DNA from: Oscillospiraceae bacterium | Lineage (GTDB): Bacteria > Bacillota > Clostridia > Oscillospirales > Acutalibacteraceae | Direction: 5' to 3' | DNA length: 14,752 nt | Assembly: GCA_031262125.1 (NCBI GenBank) | Contig: JAISII010000101.1 | Location: forward strand, 1 to 14,752 | Shown here: piece by piece, positions 6,236 to 13,034 of the stretch | Position numbering within the stretch: the stretch's first letter is position 1 | How the letters are laid out: each line of letters begins with the position of its first letter | Made by a program: the position numbers and the translations under genes | The notes under the pieces: generated by a model | Seen by the model: only the letters and a program-made list of their open reading frames with translations | Told to the model about the DNA's origin: nothing | Databases searched by the model: none

Positions 6236-6562
6236 ATGTCATTCCAAATATCGGGGGCGTTGCTGGATGCATGTGTGCTGGGCGTTGTAAACACCGGCGA
6301 TACTTACGGCTATGACCTTACCCAAAGGCTGCAAAGTAAAATCGGTGTGTCCGAGTCTACACTCTACCCTGTTATGCGGCGGCTGCAAAAAGAAGGTATG
6401 CTGCACACCTACGATATGCCGCACGCCGGCAGGAACAGGCGGTATTACAGCATCACCGAAAACGGGCGGGCTGCACTAAATCAGGCAATTATTAATTTTG
6501 AAGTTTATTGCGGCAACATTAAAGATATTTTAAAGGGGGAAGTTGGCAATGACACGGAATGA
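6236..6562 (+). CDS. PadR family transcriptional repressor
   Basis: This 108-aa winged-helix protein is of the short PadR type. The DNA-binding domain shows YGYDLTQRL (24-32), the recognition helix region SESTLYPVMRRLQKEGML (39-56) and the wing GRNRRYYSITENGR (65-78). A short C-terminal helix for dimerisation follows. The ATG has an excellent ribosome-binding site, GAGGTGAT at 6225-6232. It is the first gene of an operon with DUF1700 and DUF4097 proteins, a recurrent Firmicutes arrangement in which PadR probably represses its own operon and responds to a signal linked to the envelope. The palindrome at 6182-6210 is its likely operator. The inducer is unknown. Confidence 0.95.
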   Translation: MSFQISGALLDACVLGVVNTGDTYGYDLTQRLQSKIGVSESTLYPVMRRLQKEGMLHTYDMPHAGRNRRYYSITENGRAALNQAIINFEVYCGNIKDILKGEVGNDTE

Positions 6563-7115
6563 ATTTTCGGCACAGCTTAAAAAACGGCTTAAACGTATGC
6601 CGCAAAGCGAAATTGACAGTGCAGTAGGCTATTATGAAGAATATTTTGAAGAAATGGGTGTTGGCGGCAACGATATTATTCCCGCAGGGACAATTACGCC
6701 GGAGGCGGCAGCGGCGGGTATTATCGGCACTTTTGCGGTAGAGGACAAAAAATCGAATAACCACCGTACATTGTGGATGGTTATTTTAGCGGTGTTTGCA
6801 TCGCCCATTGCTTTGCCGCTTGCACTTGCAGTAGTTGTAGTTGCACTTGCTTTGCTGTTGGTTGTGTTCTCGTTGGTAATAGCAATAGGCAGCACGGGCT
6901 TAGGCTTTGGAGTTAACGGCGTTGTTTGCATATTGGCAGGTTTTATTGGGCTGGTTGGCTATTGGCAAACCGGGCTGATGCTGCTGGGCTTTGGTTTGTT
7001 TACCGTGCCGACGGGTATTTATATTTTTTACGGTGCTATAAAGCTTTCGGTTGCTACCGTAGGTTGGCTTAAAAAAATGCTCGGCAAATTTTTGCTAAGG
7101 AGGGGTGCGAAATGA
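6549..7115 (+). CDS. DUF1700 (HAAS-type) membrane protein
   Basis: This 188-aa protein starts with the soluble helical segment typical of DUF1700: MTRNEFSAQLKKRLKRMP, then YYEEYFEE at 28-35. A strongly hydrophobic part follows, with about four membrane segments (roughly 75-92, 93-115, 121-138 and 143-165). The basic end KKMLGKFLLRRGAK is probably cytoplasmic. I chose the ATG at 6549, 8 nt after AAAGGGGGA (6532-6540), rather than the TTG at 6543. It overlaps the end of padR by 14 bp, so translation is probably coupled. Family members almost always sit beside PadR regulators and are thought to act as a membrane partner in the same signalling circuit; the direct function is not established. Confidence 0.9.
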   Translation: MTRNEFSAQLKKRLKRMPQSEIDSAVGYYEEYFEEMGVGGNDIIPAGTITPEAAAAGIIGTFAVEDKKSNNHRTLWMVILAVFASPIALPLALAVVVVALALLLVVFSLVIAIGSTGLGFGVNGVVCILAGFIGLVGYWQTGLMLLGFGLFTVPTGIYIFYGAIKLSVATVGWLKKMLGKFLLRRGAK

Positions 7116-7999
7116 AAAACAAAAAATTTAGGCTGATTTGCTTGGTTTTTGCAATTGTGGGCATTTGCCTTGCAACCATAGGGTTTTTAACAGGCGGCAA
7201 CACACAAAGCTATATAGATTTAAACGGAATCCACTTTGAAAAATTTGAAACACAAACAATTTCTAACAACCCTATAGGCGAGTTTTATGATATTGAAATT
7301 GACGTGTCCTCTGCAAAGGTCAGCGTTTTGCGAGGCGATGATTATAAAATAGAGATTGAAAACACAGCCGTGCCAGCAATATCATATAAATTAGAGGGCA
7401 AAAAACTTGTGGTAAGCCAAGGCAAAGATTTTATATGGTATTTGTTCTTTGGAGGCTTTACTTCAAATTCGGTAAATATTTATGTGCCGGAGGATGCACA
7501 AATTAATACGGTTACATCCGATATGTCGGCAGGCAGTATAAACGTAAACGACATTACCTGTGATTATTTTTACAGCAACCTTACCAGCGGTAGTGTGCAT
7601 ATTAATAATGTTGCAGCAACCGAGTTTAAGTCAGAAATGACGTCGGGCAGCCTTACAGTTGACGGGTTAGAATCCGACAATATGGATGTGTCGCTTACGA
7701 GCGGGAAGGTCGAAGCGAAAAACGTAACAACAAGGGAACTGTTCAATTTTGATATGACAAGCGGTTATATGTCGCTTGAGGGCAAGCTTAACGGTAAGAT
7801 TAAAAGCAACATAACCAGCGGTAGTGCCGATTTGTTTTTGCAGGGCAATGCAGCTGACTATAGCCGAGTTATTAACGTAACAAGCGGCTCGGTTAAGGTT
7901 AACGGGCTAAAGCAAGAAGGCAGCTTTATAAGCCCCTCTGCTAAAAACAGTGTTGAAATTGATATGACCAGCGGCAGTTTTAATATACAGTTTGAGTAA
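7112..7999 (+). CDS. DUF4097 beta-strand repeat surface protein
   Basis: This 295-aa protein begins with a basic stretch and one hydrophobic segment (7-27) acting as a signal anchor, with no lipobox Cys at the expected site, so the rest is probably outside the membrane. The body has a repeating strand-turn unit of about 20 residues marked by (L/M/I/V)TSGS or close variants at roughly 138, 157, 176, 195, 215, 234, 256 and 285. These predict a right-handed beta-solenoid. Its ATG overlaps the DUF1700 stop (ATGA at 7112-7115), so the two are translationally coupled. With PadR it forms a three-gene operon ending at the terminator at 8038. Its ligand is unknown. Confidence 0.92.
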   Translation: MKNKKFRLICLVFAIVGICLATIGFLTGGNTQSYIDLNGIHFEKFETQTISNNPIGEFYDIEIDVSSAKVSVLRGDDYKIEIENTAVPAISYKLEGKKLVVSQGKDFIWYLFFGGFTSNSVNIYVPEDAQINTVTSDMSAGSINVNDITCDYFYSNLTSGSVHINNVAATEFKSEMTSGSLTVDGLESDNMDVSLTSGKVEAKNVTTRELFNFDMTSGYMSLEGKLNGKIKSNITSGSADLFLQGNAADYSRVINVTSGSVKVNGLKQEGSFISPSAKNSVEIDMTSGSFNIQFE

Positions 8000-8037
8000 T
8001 ATTGTTTTAAACACAAATTTAATAAAACACACCCGAC

Positions 8038-8066
8038 CCGCCTGTTTGTTTAAGCAGGCGGTTTTT
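8038..8066 (+). terminator. Rho-independent terminator of the padR operon
   Basis: CCGCCTGTTT (8038-8047) pairs with TAAGCAGGCGG (8051-8061, with a G-T wobble) around a short T-rich loop and is followed by TTTTT (8062-8066). It lies 38 nt past the DUF4097 stop. Confidence 0.9.
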
Positions 8067-8147
8067 GCACCTTTTAATTTTTTGCCACATATATTGTTAT
8101 AAGCAAAAATGCGTGAAATAATTTGTGTTCGGTTAGGAGATTGCGGG

Positions 8148-9191
8148 ATGATTTATAATTTGAACGCCGATTGCGGTTGCAATTGTTTTGGTTGCAACGG
8201 GTGCTGCTGTGCTTGCCAAACAGGAGCAACAGGTGCCACAGGGGCAACAGGTAGCACAGGTGCAGACGGTGTGCAGGGATTGCAAGGCGTACAAGGCATA
8301 CAGGGTGAAAAAGGCGACACAGGAGCAACGGGAGAGCAGGGAATACAAGGGATTCAAGGCATACAGGGCGTGCAGGGAGAGCCCGGTTCGGTAGGCACAA
8401 TAGACGGCTCGTACCCAACCTATGAAGACCTTGTTGCCGCCCACCCCACAGGCAGTGCAGGCAACTATTATTATGTTGCCCCCGATTTGTATATTTGGGA
8501 CGAAGATAAAGGTATGTGGGATAATGTCGGGCAAATAGCAGGTCCGCAAGGTATTCAGGGCGAGCAAGGCGTTCAAGGCGAACAGGGAGCAACAGGAGCT
8601 ACAGGCAGCACGGGTGCTGACGGATTACAGGGAGAGCAAGGCATACAAGGTGAAAAGGGAGCAACCGGGGCAACAGGTGCGGACGGTGCACAAGGTGAAA
8701 AAGGAGAAAAAGGCGACACGGGGGCAACCGGTATTTGTGATTGCTCGGAGCTGCAAGACCGAATAGATGCGCTTGAAGGTCGCATAGTTTCACTTGAAAA
8801 TCAAATTACGAACATAATACATTCTATTACGCCATCTGCCGTAAGAACGGTTTACAGCGACGAACCTGCTTTAATCGGTATTGGCTCAAGCGTTATTCAA
8901 ACCGGTTCGACATATAACTATTGGGGTGTAGATACGTTAGCAGCCCCAACTTCTTTAAACAACAAGCAAACCTACTATATTGCAACGACAGACCAATTAC
9001 CCGAGCTTAAAGATTATCAAGGCTCGCCCACAATCACCACAATGTGGATTGTTACTCCTAATGGCAATACCTATACCCAGCCGGTTTATTTTGACGAAAC
9101 AGGCGTTTATTTTACGCCGTCGTCTTCGCTTAACAATTTGCCTTTGGGCACATCGTTCAAGTTTACTCAGGCATTAATTTTGGCAGAATAG
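8148..9191 (+). CDS. Collagen-like repeat protein with Cys-rich head
   Basis: This 347-aa protein has, in order, a Cys-rich head with eight Cys in residues 9-23 (CGCNCFGCNGCCCAC), a first Gly-X-Y block (26-83) and a 48-residue interruption (84-131) containing GSYPTYEDLVAAHP and YIWDEDKGMWDNVG. A second Gly-X-Y block (132-195), a CDC pair (197-199), a short heptad coiled coil (200-227) and a Thr/Tyr-rich C-terminal domain follow. Collagen triple helices with a C-terminal trimer domain occur in exosporium (BclA-like) and phage tail-fibre proteins. No signal peptide or anchor is seen, which fits deposition on spores or a non-Sec route. The ATG at 8148 follows AGGAG (8135-8139) by 8 nt and is preferred over 8109. 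The exact role is unknown. Confidence 0.88.
   Translation: MIYNLNADCGCNCFGCNGCCCACQTGATGATGATGSTGADGVQGLQGVQGIQGEKGDTGATGEQGIQGIQGIQGVQGEPGSVGTIDGSYPTYEDLVAAHPTGSAGNYYYVAPDLYIWDEDKGMWDNVGQIAGPQGIQGEQGVQGEQGATGATGSTGADGLQGEQGIQGEKGATGATGADGAQGEKGEKGDTGATGICDCSELQDRIDALEGRIVSLENQITNIIHSITPSAVRTVYSDEPALIGIGSSVIQTGSTYNYWGVDTLAAPTSLNNKQTYYIATTDQLPELKDYQGSPTITTMWIVTPNGNTYTQPVYFDETGVYFTPSSSLNNLPLGTSFKFTQALILAE
8223..8396 (+). repeat. First collagen Gly-X-Y coding repeat block
   Basis: About 19 consecutive Gly-X-Y triplets are encoded by near-identical 9-bp units, first GGAGCAACA-like (GAT/GST) and then GGCATACAA-like (GIQ/GVQ/GEK). Such arrays expand and contract by slippage. Confidence 0.9.
8541..8732 (+). 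repeat. Second collagen Gly-X-Y coding repeat block
   Basis: About 21 triplets use the same GIQ/GEQ/GVQ, GAT and GEK codon units as the first block, which suggests the two arose by duplication within the gene and were then separated by the globular insert. Confidence 0.9.
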
Positions 9192-9263
9192 AGGGGTTTG
9201 TCGGTTGCTTTTTGGGGGTTTAGCGGGAGCTTTTTAGTTTGGAAAAGATGATTAAAAAAAGTT

Positions 9264-9291
9264 TTGAAAAATCAAAAGGCTGTGGTATAAT
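9264..9291 (+). promoter_or_regulatory. Promoter of the fic gene
   Basis: TTGAAA (9264-9269) and a consensus TATAAT (9286-9291) are 16 nt apart, and TGG directly before the -10 makes it an extended -10 promoter. Its position inside the open frame that runs from 9239 argues that translation begins downstream, at 9332. Confidence 0.7.
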
Positions 9292-9331
9292 AGTTGCAGC
9301 AAGGTTAAATCAAAAAAAAGGAGTTGAGCCA

Positions 9332-10315
9332 GTGAGCGAGCTTTTGTATAAACCTGTTTATACAAACACAGACGAAATAGTTAATCTTACGGTAAAAATT
9401 GCTGCTTTGGCGGATGCTTTGAATATAAAAAGCACAATGCAGCAAAGCCTAAAATTGCGTCGTGCAAACAGAATAAAATCTGTACATTCATCTTTGGCTA
9501 TAGAGAACAACTCGCTTTCGCTGGAACAAGTAACCGCAGTTATTAACGGTAAAAAAGTTCTTGCACCCCCGCAGGATATTTGTGAAGTAAAAAACGCTTT
9601 TGAGGCTTATAACAACCTGCTTGCATTTAACCCCTATGATATTGACGACCTGCAAGCAGCACACCTAATTTTAATGCAGGATTTAGTGCAGCACCCCGGG
9701 CGGTTCAGAACGGGAGCGATTGGCGTTGTTAAAGGGCAAGAAGTTGTACACATTGCACCACGGGCAGATATGGTGTCGGGCTTGATTGCCGATTTGTTAA
9801 AATGGACGCAAAAATCAAAAGCACACCCGCTTATTAAAAGCTGTGTTTTTCACTACGAGTTTGAATTTGTTCATCCGTTTGCCGACGGCAACGGGCGTAT
9901 GGGCAGAATGTGGCAAACGCTGCTTTTATATAAATGGAAGAGCATCTTCGCATGGTTGCCTATAGAAACAATTATTATGCAGCACCAAAGCCAGTATTAT
10001 ACCGCCCTCGGCAATTCTAACGATAAGGGCGATTGCACCGAGTTTGTTGAGTTTATGCTAAGAAGAATTTTAGAAACTTTGCAAAAGCATACCGACCAAG
10101 TAAGCGACCAAGAGAGCGACCAAGTTGAAAGGCTTCTTTCGGCTTTGGGCAGCAAAACATTATCGGCAAATGAACTTATGCAAAAGCTTAACCTTAAACA
10201 TAAGCCGACTTTTAGAAAAAACTATATTAATCCTGCATTGGAAAAAAATTTGATTGTTATGACTTTGCCGGACAAGCCTAATTCGAGCAACCAAAAATAT
10301 AAAAAGAATTTTTGA
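9332..10315 (+). CDS. Fic family AMP-transferase-like protein, class II
   Basis: This 327-aa protein carries the complete Fic active-site motif HPFADGNGRMGR (181-192), whose His181 is the catalytic base and whose Asp/Asn/Arg residues bind Mg-ATP. Such enzymes usually transfer AMP onto a hydroxyl of a target protein. SLAIEN (54-59) matches the (S/T)xxxE(G/N) inhibitory motif, and its place in the N-terminal domain makes this class II, so it should be self-inhibited. A DQ-rich linker (TDQVSDQESDQV, 254-265) leads to a C-terminal winged-helix-like domain (266-312). I chose the GTG at 9332: AAAGGAG (9317-9323) lies 8 nt upstream and the promoter at 9264-9291 precedes it. No separate antitoxin gene is seen. 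The target is unknown. Confidence 0.94.
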   Translation: MSELLYKPVYTNTDEIVNLTVKIAALADALNIKSTMQQSLKLRRANRIKSVHSSLAIENNSLSLEQVTAVINGKKVLAPPQDICEVKNAFEAYNNLLAFNPYDIDDLQAAHLILMQDLVQHPGRFRTGAIGVVKGQEVVHIAPRADMVSGLIADLLKWTQKSKAHPLIKSCVFHYEFEFVHPFADGNGRMGRMWQTLLLYKWKSIFAWLPIETIIMQHQSQYYTALGNSNDKGDCTEFVEFMLRRILETLQKHTDQVSDQESDQVERLLSALGSKTLSANELMQKLNLKHKPTFRKNYINPALEKNLIVMTLPDKPNSSNQKYKKNF

Positions 10316-10373
10316 TTTTATACCGACCAAGTCGCTGACTAATCTAAAAATTTCTCAATAATAAATAACACAA

Positions 10374-10405
10374 AAGCCTTGCGGTCTTAAAAAACTGCAA
10401 GGCTT
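10374..10405 (-). terminator. Terminator between fic and the ABC operon
   Basis: AAGCCTTGC (10374-10382) pairs with GCAAGGCTT (10397-10405). Read on the minus strand it is followed by TTTTGTGTT, a reasonable U-tract for ending the permease gene. The plus-strand side (AAATTGTG) is poorer, so it may only partly stop fic transcripts. Confidence 0.75.
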
Positions 10406-10444
10406 AAATTGTGCTTAAAAGGCAAAACGCAATAGCCGGACTTG

Positions 10445-11593
10445 TTAATCCAGCATAATTTCTTTAACCGAAAGCTTTTTTGTCTTCTCAGAATAAAAGA
10501 AAATCAAAAGCTCATAGATTGCGATAAAAATTGCCAGCGAAACAAACATGGCTATAAAATCAAAATTATACTCGGGAATATTGTCAAAATCGGCAAAAAC
10601 AACATCAACGGCTATTTGCAGCATAAAATGCTGATAAAGAGTGCCTACTGCAAAACCGATATATGACATAGGGCGGTAACCGTCCAAGATAGCATAGCGG
10701 CACTCTTTTTGCGAGTAGCCTAAGGTACGCATTATTGCTATTGTTTTAAAATTGCCCCTTACAACCGCAGTAATGGCAATAAAAAGCGTTGATAACGCCA
10801 ATGCAAGCCCAATTAAAAGCATCATTGCACCCATCATTTCGCTGGATAATTCCCGCATTTTAAACGACATTTGCGTCATTGCCGAAAAGCAAAACGCAGA
10901 AAATATAACAAAGAAAACAAGCGATTTTTTTTGAGATAGGGTGCTTTTTTGCAATTCTTTAATAAACGGCAGCTGCTTTTTGCCGTTGTCTTTATGTTTT
11001 TTGGGAGTCGATGTATCGGAAGGAGAGTCTTTTAAAAGTGCTAAAACCGCCCTTTTAAGCTTGAAGTATGCATAAATAATGGCCAAAGCGGCGAACAAAA
11101 CAGCAGGCAGAATGACTAAGCAGAATAAAATAGAAACATGAAAATTAATTGTTACCTCGGGCAAAATGCTGCCGCTGTTTTGCTGTGCATAAAAGGCGGG
11201 CATTAAGCAGAACGCCCCGGCAAACCCTATTGCCGAACCCAATAGAACACTAAGCCCAAACACCCAAAAATGCTTTGCAATTTTAATGTTTGGGTAGCCA
11301 ATTGCCTTTAAAATTCCCAGAGATTTTTTGTGAGTGTCGATATAATTCTTAATATAAAACAGCAGCATAACCACAGAGGTCAGCAGCAGACCTCCTCCTG
11401 TGGCAATGCAAACAACTTTTACTTGCGATATTTGTGCCTCGTACATTGCAATTGCCTGTTGAGAAACAATCAAATCTTTAATTTGCATAATGTCAAAATA
11501 AAAATTTAAAAACAAGGTGCAAACTAAAACGGCACAGCAGGCGATGATTGAAATTCCGAACAGCTTTGCGGCGTCCTTTATGCTTATAACCAT
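10445..11593 (-). CDS. ABC transporter permease, FtsX-like
   Basis: This 382-aa membrane protein has about eight hydrophobic segments in two repeats (roughly 12-34, 58-81, 109-134, 152-177, then 224-242, 256-279, 307-330 and 346-368). Each repeat carries the cytoplasmic helix that contacts the ATPase, SLGILKAIGYP (91-101) and TIAIMRTLGYS (284-294), the hallmark of FtsX/MacB-type permeases. A charged, Lys-rich linker (188-207) joins the halves. Such permeases export peptides or lipids or act mechanically rather than import nutrients. It starts 4 nt after the ATPase gene and is the last gene of a tetR-ATPase-permease operon. It lacks a large extracellular domain, so it resembles neither full MacB nor BceB. 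The substrate is unknown. Confidence 0.9.
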   Translation of the reverse strand: MVISIKDAAKLFGISIIACCAVLVCTLFLNFYFDIMQIKDLIVSQQAIAMYEAQISQVKVVCIATGGGLLLTSVVMLLFYIKNYIDTHKKSLGILKAIGYPNIKIAKHFWVFGLSVLLGSAIGFAGAFCLMPAFYAQQNSGSILPEVTINFHVSILFCLVILPAVLFAALAIIYAYFKLKRAVLALLKDSPSDTSTPKKHKDNGKKQLPFIKELQKSTLSQKKSLVFFVIFSAFCFSAMTQMSFKMRELSSEMMGAMMLLIGLALALSTLFIAITAVVRGNFKTIAIMRTLGYSQKECRYAILDGYRPMSYIGFAVGTLYQHFMLQIAVDVVFADFDNIPEYNFDFIAMFVSLAIFIAIYELLIFFYSEKTKKLSVKEIMLD

Positions 11594-11597
11594 ATGC

Positions 11598-12290
11598 TCA
11601 CCACCCTATTTCGTACGCATTAAGCGGCGTTTGGTTTTGGGTGATGTCAGAGACCCGACCGCTGTTCATAGAAATAATTGTATTAGCCATATTTGCAATG
11701 TTATGATTATGTGTAACCATTATGACAGTAAAGCCGTTTTCTGCTTGCAGCTGTGCTATATAGTTAAGCACCTGCCGACCTGTTTGTTCGTCTAAAGCCC
11801 CGGTAGGCTCATCTAAAAAGAGGACCTGCGGCTGTTTTGCCAAAGCACGGGCTATAGAAACTCTCTGCTGCTCGCCGCCCGAAAGCTCATTTGGGGTTTT
11901 CTGCATTTTTTCGCCCAGCCCAAGTGCTTCAATAATAGCGGTATATTCAGTGTTCCCGACTAAATCGGCACCCATTTTAATGTTTTTGCGTACGTTTAAA
12001 TTCGGCAACAGAAAATATTGCTGAAAAATAAACCCTATATTATTTTTACGGAATTTGGTTAACTCGTTGTCGCTGAATACTGCAATATTCGCAGAATCAT
12101 ACAAAACCTCACCGCTATCGGGGCGTTCTAAACCCGATAGCACGTTCAGCAATGTGGATTTTCCCGAGCCGGAAGCCCCTAAAATAACTGCAAAATCTCC
12201 GTTTTTAATAGTAAGGTTTATATTTTTTAAAACCTGAAATTTACTGTCGCCGTTGCCGTAAAACTTATTAATATTTTTTGCTTCTATCAT
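11598..12290 (-). CDS. ABC transporter ATP-binding protein (LolD/MacB type)
   Basis: This 230-aa nucleotide-binding subunit has all motifs: Walker A GASGSGKST (38-46), Q-loop Gln90 in IFQQ, signature LSGGEQQR (136-143), Walker B VLFLDE (156-161), the D-loop GALD and the H-loop His194 in VTHN. The LDEPTGALD stretch and the absence of a C-terminal regulatory domain place it in the LolD/MacB/BceA/FtsE branch, which pairs with FtsX-like permeases; such a permease is encoded 4 nt downstream. Its start lies 1 nt after the tetR stop, so the three genes are surely one operon under TetR control. Confidence 0.96.
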   Translation of the reverse strand: MIEAKNINKFYGNGDSKFQVLKNINLTIKNGDFAVILGASGSGKSTLLNVLSGLERPDSGEVLYDSANIAVFSDNELTKFRKNNIGFIFQQYFLLPNLNVRKNIKMGADLVGNTEYTAIIEALGLGEKMQKTPNELSGGEQQRVSIARALAKQPQVLFLDEPTGALDEQTGRQVLNYIAQLQAENGFTVIMVTHNHNIANMANTIISMNSGRVSDITQNQTPLNAYEIGW

Positions 12291-12291
12291 T

Positions 12292-12861
12292 TTAATTAAA
12301 CGTGCCTTTCTTTAATAACGATGTGCAAACTTCGGTTATCATCACGCTAATTTGTTCCGAGGTAAAGCGGCACATTTTAGTTGCACATAATGTTGCTATC
12401 CCATGGGAGTAAACCCACAAATGTTGGTATAATTTTTTTGCGGCGGTTTCGTCAAGACCATAGCTGTTTTGAACAGATAATAATATTTTTTCATAGTTTT
12501 CATCAATAAGTTGCAAAACACCCTCAAGTGCGGGAACTTCTTCTTTCTCTGCCATAAAAAGCAGCCGGAACAATATTGGTTCGGTTACCGAAAAAAGAAT
12601 ATATTGCATACCAACGCCCTTAAAAGCTATTTGCTCCGCTAACCCTTTTTCTACATATTCGCCATAAAGGGCTTTTGCGGCATTGGTTACGGCTTGTTTA
12701 ACTTCTTCCATATTTTTAAAAACGGTAAAAATAGGGCGTGACGAGCTATTTAGTTTTAAGCTTAATTCCCGTGCTGTCAGGGCATAAATGCCTTCTTCTC
12801 TTACAATTGTCAAGGCGGCTGACACAATTTCTTCTTTTGAGAATTTTGGATTTGGGGGCAA
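12292..12861 (-). CDS. TetR family transcriptional regulator
   Basis: This protein of about 189 aa has a TetR N-terminal helix-turn-helix (FSKEEIVSAALTIVREEGIYALTARELS, then the recognition region SSSRPIFTVFKNMEEVK). A helical ligand-binding and dimer domain follows, with HLWVYSHGIATLC near its end, which resembles the WHG-type C-terminal domains. It is first in an operon with the ABC ATPase and permease and probably represses them until an exported compound is sensed. Start choice: AAAGGAA (12871-12877) lies 9 nt before a TTG at 12861 but directly abuts the GTG at 12870, so I favour the TTG; using the GTG would add MSK. Confidence 0.9.
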   Translation of the reverse strand: MPPNPKFSKEEIVSAALTIVREEGIYALTARELSLKLNSSSRPIFTVFKNMEEVKQAVTNAAKALYGEYVEKGLAEQIAFKGVGMQYILFSVTEPILFRLLFMAEKEEVPALEGVLQLIDENYEKILLSVQNSYGLDETAAKKLYQHLWVYSHGIATLCATKMCRFTSEQISVMITEVCTSLLKKGTFN

Positions 12862-12912
12862 TTTTGACACTTCCTTTATGTTTGAATACAGTTGTTTTAA
12901 AACGTATGTTTT

Positions 12913-12941
12913 ATATTAGCATACAACGGGTTGATTGTCAA
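12913..12941 (-). promoter_or_regulatory. Promoter of the tetR-ABC operon
   Basis: On the minus strand an exact TTGACA (12936-12941) and TAATAT (12913-12918) are 17 nt apart, about 50 nt before the tetR start. An inverted repeat GTATG (12904-12908)/CATAC (12920-12924) straddles the -10 and is a plausible TetR operator. Confidence 0.75.
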
Positions 12942-12958
12942 TAGCTAAAAAAAACGCA

Positions 12959-12985
12959 AACCCCGCCCTTTTTCAGAGCGGGGTT
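12959..12985 (-). terminator. Terminator of the iorB-paaK transcript
   Basis: AACCCCGC (12959-12966) and GCGGGGTT (12978-12985) form an 8-bp stem with an 11-nt loop. On the minus strand it is followed by TGCG and eight T residues (12947-12954). It lies about 50 nt past the paaK stop and just upstream of the tetR promoter, separating the two same-strand operons. Confidence 0.92.
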
Positions 12986-13034
12986 AAAATTTACAAATCA
13001 GAATTTTTTATATTTAAAAAATAAACTCTCCCCA

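Noticed and set aside
8074..8592. Long open frames antisense to the collagen-like gene (also 8133-8576)
   Set aside because: They are by-products of the 9-bp Gly-X-Y repeats and have no ribosome-binding site or family match.
8223..8732. Regular repeats considered as a CRISPR array
   Set aside because: The units are 9 bp and encode Gly-X-Y triplets without unique spacers.
9239..9331. Upstream TTG start adding 31 residues to the Fic protein
   Set aside because: The fic promoter lies inside this stretch and a strong ribosome-binding site precedes the GTG at 9332.
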